A DNA stretch of 64,000 bases from positions 1 to 64,000 of the forward strand of contig CAJNOI010000219.1 in the NCBI GenBank assembly GCA_905250115.1, read 5' to 3'. Made by a program: the position numbers and the translations under genes. This stretch comes from Adineta steineri (Eukaryota; Rotifera; Eurotatoria; Adinetida; Adinetidae). Under the pieces are notes generated by a model. It saw only the letters and a program-made list of their open reading frames with translations, was not told where the DNA came from and did not search any database. Below, one piece after another: positions 59,261-64,000 of the stretch (positions are counted from its first letter, which is position 1; every line of letters begins with the position of its first letter).

Positions 59261-62200
59261 TCAAAATAGAATAGGCTTGTCACGTGTTTGCTCAATAACA
59301 TAATTTGAGAAATGTTTTAGAAAACGAGGATATTCACGTTTTGCCACACTAAATTTAATAAAACAAAGGTCATATTTAAGTGTGAAAAGAATATAGTTAG
59401 AATTTACCTGCGTAATGCTGCACCAGGTACCCATCCACCAGGATTGACTAAAATAAGATATTAGAATTTATAATTAAAATATTTTCGTGAATAGAAATGT
59501 GCGGGACCAACCTTTTTAGGTCCCGGTCCTGGTCTCGATCTCGATCCTGGTAAATTTTTTTCGGTCCCGGTACTAATCCCGGTAAAGCTTTTCTTTTGAT
59601 CACGGTGCCGGTAAAGTTTCATTTTTTAGTCCCGGTCCCGCTCATCTCTAATATCGTCCTAGAGACAGTTAATCCAAAATTATTCAGTGAATTTCTAAAA
59701 CAATTTTTCAATACTCGTTTTCAAATTTGTTCAGTGGACGATTAGCACTTTTTTGTTTCATTTTTCTTGAATAAGGTCAACATATTGAAGGTCATTATAC
59801 AGTCCCAGATTCAAGGGTTGGTCCCGGTAGATTTTGTTTTGGTCCCGGTTTCAGTCTCCGTTAAGTTTTTATTGGCCTCGGTCCCGGTCCCCCGGTCCCG
59901 CACATCTCTATTTGTGAATCATAAAATTAATCATCGAAAGAGTACGATGATTCATTTTCTCATTCAAAATGAAATATAGATCTATGAGATTACAAGAAGC
60001 TAATATTTAATAAATGATAGTATCAATCTAGTCCATCAAGTTTACATAATTAAAATATCTTGTTTTCAATGCTTTAGAATTCGAAAGCCTAGATTTTTAT
60101 CAAATAGACATGTTTATCAGTGAGTTATTCGGAATGCTATTATTCTTCCTTCAAGATATTCAGTACAAACTAATTTTAAGAGATGAGTAATTTGATCTTA
60201 CCAAAAGCGACATATGTAAGTCTACATTGAATATTTTCTCGTTTAATATCTTTTGGATTTAATGGTGGTTCATTAATGACTGTTTCACATATCAAAGCAA
60301 CATTTGCAACAAGACGAACTTGAGGTGGTTTTATCTATGTAATGAAAATATTAAATCAATAAATAAAAGGAAATCGTTTTTTCTTTTTACAGGTGCAAGA
60401 GGATGTGGAATTGTATGATTAACAACAAGCCATATTGGTTGATCTTCTTCAGATTTTGCTATACAACGAATATGAGACCAGAAACAATTATCACGTTGAG
60501 CTGATGGCCATACACGTTTGTGCATTTGATGAAAGATGACTGTATCAGAATCTAATACTTCAATGATTTTTGTTGAATCAAGTGTTGCTAAAATTGAAAA
60601 TATATTCAAATAAAATTAAAATAAACCAATAAAACGTACTTTCCCATTCCATACGATATTGATATTCATAAAAATATCGACACATTTCATGACCCGTAAC
60701 ACCCTAAATAAATTTTCATAGATTCATTTTAATTAAAATTAAAATTGATTTACTTTAATTGTATGAAACATTTTCATTGGATCAATAACTATTCCATTCT
60801 CTTCAACTTCACGTCGATAGACTTTCATTTCACCATCTTGATGTATCAGATCCCATCCGTGATTGACATCTTCATGAACATATTTCAAATGTTCTTGAAC
60901 AATATGTTCAATCTAATAATTTAGATTTATTAAGCAAAATAATATTAAAGAAAAAAGTTAATTTACTTCATTAGCTAATCGATGTTGTCCTTTAACAGCT
61001 GTATTTTCGTCATTTGGTGTTGAGAAAACTGTTCCATTAGTAATTGTAGAGAGTGTATTTTTACTAGAATCTGATATTTTAGTATTTTTTGATTTATTTA
61101 TTCCAGATCGATGATCATGAGAAGATTTTGAGGATAATTTTGCCTAAAAACATGAAAAATTTTTTTTTATTAATAAATCTATTACTAATAATAATCGATA
61201 TGTTTTTTTTGTCAAATAGAATATGTCAAACCTGAGTTAATGATCGTAAACTTTGTTCTTTGGCTAATAATTCAAATGGATTTATACTAGAAGACTGATC
61301 ACTACTATCCGTTGAAGACGGTGGTGTTACATATTTATCATCGTCTGTAGTATGAATATCGACATTCGAAAGAGAAGTAATAGAAGAAGAAGAAGAAAGG
61401 CCTGATGTATTTGCTTTTGATAGAAATTTACGTTGTTCATAATAAGGTCGTAAACCTCCGACGTAATTTAATGATGACGAACAAGATGAAACAAATGGAG
61501 CTATAGATCTGACTGTAGCTGGATTCGAACATCCAGCTGTGAATGTATATGATGGTGGAATATGAAAAGTTTTTTTAATTGATGTCATTGGAATAAGTTT
61601 CTTTTTCTTTTATCTGTATTACGCACGTTTGTACGTCGTAGACTATGTTATATATATATAATAGTGAGTGTAGTTAACACTTACAACGAGAGAAAAAAAA
61701 AAGAGAAAAGGCATGTTGCTGTTTTTTTTTGTTTACGTGTCTTGCTCTTCTAAACATGCTGATGGTGCACCTGATTGCCTCTACACCGTAGAGAAACCAT
61801 CTGTGACACATCATCATTCTCAAATAGTGATGTAATAATATTGATCGAAGACTGAAAAAGACGTGTAGAAGAGAAAGAACGAAATATTGTACAGAAAGCT
61901 CTCAAAATTCGATTTTTTTTCTTCTCTCGCCGTCAATTAATTTTATGAAAGAAAAAAAGAAAAAAAAGAGTGAAGTACATTCTTTTCATTTTATTTCCTA
62001 GCGTATAATTCGACATATTTTATTCTTATCTTGTAGACAAGCAGCTGATTTGAAATGAGTAATATATACAGAAAAAAAACATGATAAATACAACTTACTG
62101 ATCGTTGTTGATCGTCAGTCTCGCGATCGATTCGATCTAAAGATTGATCGATTGCATCGTAAAATTCATCTTCATTTAAAGTACTATGTGGACCTTCCTT

Positions 62201-63551
62201 AAAAAAAATAAAAATAATTTATAAAGATTCTTTTTCAATCTACTAACTTCAGCATCGGGTGAACCAAGTGCAGGAATTTTTTGTTTAATTCCTTTTGTAT
62301 ATAAATCTTGAAATTTCTTTCGACGTTCTAATTCCTATTGATATATGATTAAACATTGATTCCCAATTGTAAATTATATATTTACTTTTTCATATTTCTT
62401 TTTCCAAATATCTTCTCGTTTTTGCATTAACTCAATACAAATTGCTAGATTATGTATTACACCGTCTGTAGTTGCTTTAAATGTTAAGGCTACATTTAAA
62501 AATATGACAAATGAGATAAATAATATTTATATATTTATTAACCTTCTCCTTTGAAATCAATTGACATAGCTGCATGATCATTAAATGCTAATCGATCAAT
62601 TCCTGAACATAACATAGCAAATAAAAATAAATGAATTTTATAGGATAGAACAAACTTGGTTTTGTTAGTGGGCTTTTTACTGATTCATTGGTTGATGTAG
62701 ATGTAGTAGATTGTTTATCTATTGAATCTTCAAAGTCTAAATCATTTATATTCTCATCTAAATATATATATTTCAATGCAATTTTTTCTTGATTATTCAA
62801 TAAAAAGACTTATGCAACTAACATTCTCTTTGATATGGCTCAAATCCTTTTGCCACAGAATTAGCGCAGGCATCAAAATACGTTTGTAATGTTGCCACTT
62901 GTTGCCCAAGTAATTCTCGGAATGTTTCTAATTCATGTAATTTCTCTTTTAAATTACGATCTCTCTATATAATAAATGAAAAGTAAATAAAAATTTTGAT
63001 ATTTTATTTAAATTACTTTAAAAGAACCAGTGGAAGCAACACTAGCACTAGCTGTTGATGCTAATGATCCAATACTAGGATGTCGTCTTAAACCTGTTTC
63101 ATTTCCATAGCCAACTTCACTTTTACACAATTGTTTTTGTTCTTCTAATGCGTGTGTCCATCGCTCACGATCTTCAACACTATTTGCACGTAAATACCAT
63201 ACTGAATCACTGACACGTATATCAAAACGGCAATCATCAAATTCATGTGGCTAAAATAAAATTTCCGAAAATTAATTCAGTTTTCGTAAAATATAATTCT
63301 ACCTGAATAATGACTTGTCTAACAGAAAGAGCTCCACGACAACCAAGAGTACTATCAAATTCATTTTTATAATAATTTAAAAATCCATGTTTTAATATAA
63401 GATATCGTTCTTGCCATCCATGTAAATAATTTGTCCATTTAAAAAGTCGTCCTTGAAATTCTCCATTACGAAATGATCCACCTGTTGTTTTTTCATCTTC
63501 AACAGATTCTTCATCATCTGATGTTGTTGGATAATCAACAGTTGTTGCCAT
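59261..63551 (-). CDS. CERT1: Ceramide transfer protein CERT1 (PH, FFAT, START)
   Basis: Fifteen exons in consistent phase give 644 aa (human ~624). CERT carries ceramide from ER to trans-Golgi for sphingomyelin synthesis. The PH domain (exons 1-2) opens [20 protein letters not shown] and would bind PI4P at the Golgi. A Ser-rich stretch follows ([20 protein letters not shown]), the phospho-regulated SR motif in CERT. A middle coiled-coil region comes next, then an FFAT motif [12 protein letters not shown] for ER protein VAP. The START domain (from ~residue 400) contains [34 protein letters not shown] and [13 protein letters not shown], and ends [20 protein letters not shown]. An intron at 59448-60201 holds a hAT MITE. 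An ~950-bp intron at 61144-62098 contains a possible alternative first exon. Confidence 0.96.
59492..59910. mobile_element. hAT-type MITE, 419 bp, inside a CERT1 intron
   Basis: Ends TAGAAATGTGCGGGACC and (complemented) TAGAGATGTGCGGGACC. Flanking octamers TTCGTGAA (59484-59491) and TTTGTGAA (59911-59918) match at 7 of 8. Inner repeats GGTCCCGGT are strung along both halves around an AT-rich core. No ORF. Similar design to the element at 48315-48722. Confidence 0.87.
61232..61588 (-). CDS. CERT1: Possible alternative first exon of CERT1 (START-only isoform)
   Basis: An ATG at 61588 opens 119 codons ([16 protein letters not shown]) rich in Ser/Thr/Pro and ending SLRSLTQ at a CAG/GTTTGA donor. 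That donor is phase 0, the same as the exon (62099-62197) it would replace before the exon starting at 61143. No 3' splice site precedes it, so it would be a first exon. The product would lack the PH and FFAT parts and keep START. The spacing and open frame support it; expression is unproven. Confidence 0.55.
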
Positions 63552-64000
63552 TTGAAAAATTCACAAAATTTTCTGTGTGTGTGTTTTGTTTTTTTCGTCA
63601 ATTTCGTTGTTATTTAATGTTCATGTAAAATACGCAAAAAGATAAAAGATTTTAGAATTTAAATAAAGTCATTTATAAATATAAAAAAAATACACAGAAA
63701 AGATAAAGAATAGAAACACAAAACAAATGTCCAGTAAAAAAAAAGATAAAGAAATACTGAAGTTGAATTCAATTATAATTGGTTCAGAACAAGGACGAAT
63801 AAAAACGTGAAGAGAATACCTTACGTACGTAGAAGAACGTTCGTTACGGTTCTTCTTCATTGCTTTTTGTTGTATTCGGCTAAAGGTAACGAAAAACGCA
63901 CAAAAACAATAATAATATAAATATTGTTCTTTGATACATGTGCGTAGTCTATACAAACATGAATTTTATTTTTCAGGAAACGAGAGTTAAATCTATGAAG
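63552..64000. other. CERT1 upstream region
   Basis: Presumed promoter and 5' UTR. A CAG-like 3' splice site is not obvious near the ATG. Open stretches here are low-complexity; no other gene supported. Confidence 0.45.

Noticed and set aside
63669-63956. 95-codon frame on minus upstream of CERT1
   Set aside because: Low-complexity Phe/Ser-rich, no domain, no splice link to CERT1.
1-64000. tRNA genes
   Set aside because: Scanned by eye for T-loop (GTTCGA) boxes with paired arms; hits such as 4075 and 42836 lie in coding or repeat sequence and do not fold as tRNA. A covariance search would be decisive.

Overview
The window is AT-rich animal DNA with densely packed intron-bearing genes; most introns are GT-AG and about 45-70 bp. 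It is most likely from a bdelloid rotifer. Supporting signs are an array of CCCACA/TGTGGG repeats (the hexamer reported for bdelloid telomeres), a Penelope-like retroelement remnant, many short terminal-inverted-repeat elements, a divergent F-box/LRR gene, and metazoan families with very short introns. This assignment is inference: no ribosomal or mitochondrial marker is present. Two runs of exactly 100 N (28717-28816 and 53850-53949) are scaffold gaps.

Left third (1-25.8 kb) is ordinary gene-rich sequence. In order: a partial EamA/SLC35G-like transporter (-), an uncharacterised multi-exon gene with weak DUF3987-like features (+), ISCU (-), the E2 subunit of pyruvate dehydrogenase (-), SMNDC1/SPF30 (-), a syntaxin whose ATG is split by an intron (+), a large P2C-like P-type cation ATPase (+), and an FGFRL1-like three-Ig receptor (+).

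Middle (25.8-50 kb) is a graveyard and transposon-rich accessory block. It holds a 3' fragment of an SLC26 transporter, two copies of a ~1.35-kb unit carrying a small secreted-protein gene (one copy broken), and a long decayed spectrin-repeat gene whose inspected in-frame stops all fall where Gln or Trp is plausible. It also holds a serine-protease exon fused to the telomere-type array, a GPCR fragment, and a Penelope-like element interrupted by a repeat that is itself interrupted by a ~4-kb TIR transposon with its own multi-exon ORF. Further right are a Cys-rich ORF with one in-frame TGA, a Gly/Tyr/Ser-rich protein, and two hAT-type MITEs with 8-bp target duplications.

Right part (50-64 kb) returns to host genes, all on the minus strand: an F-box/LRR-type gene with a GC-AG intron, an SLC26 anion transporter whose 3' end falls in a gap, an Aurora-like kinase lacking the usual activation-loop Thr, and a full CERT1-like ceramide transfer gene with a possible internal alternative first exon and a third hAT-type MITE in an intron.

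The SLC26 3' end plus an adjacent repeat block occurs in opposite orientations at ~26.2-27.5 kb and ~54.0-53.6 kb, and a scaffold gap lies in or just beyond each copy. This points to an inverted segmental duplication, or allelic copies joined in assembly. I saw no CRISPR array, rRNA or convincing tRNA gene.
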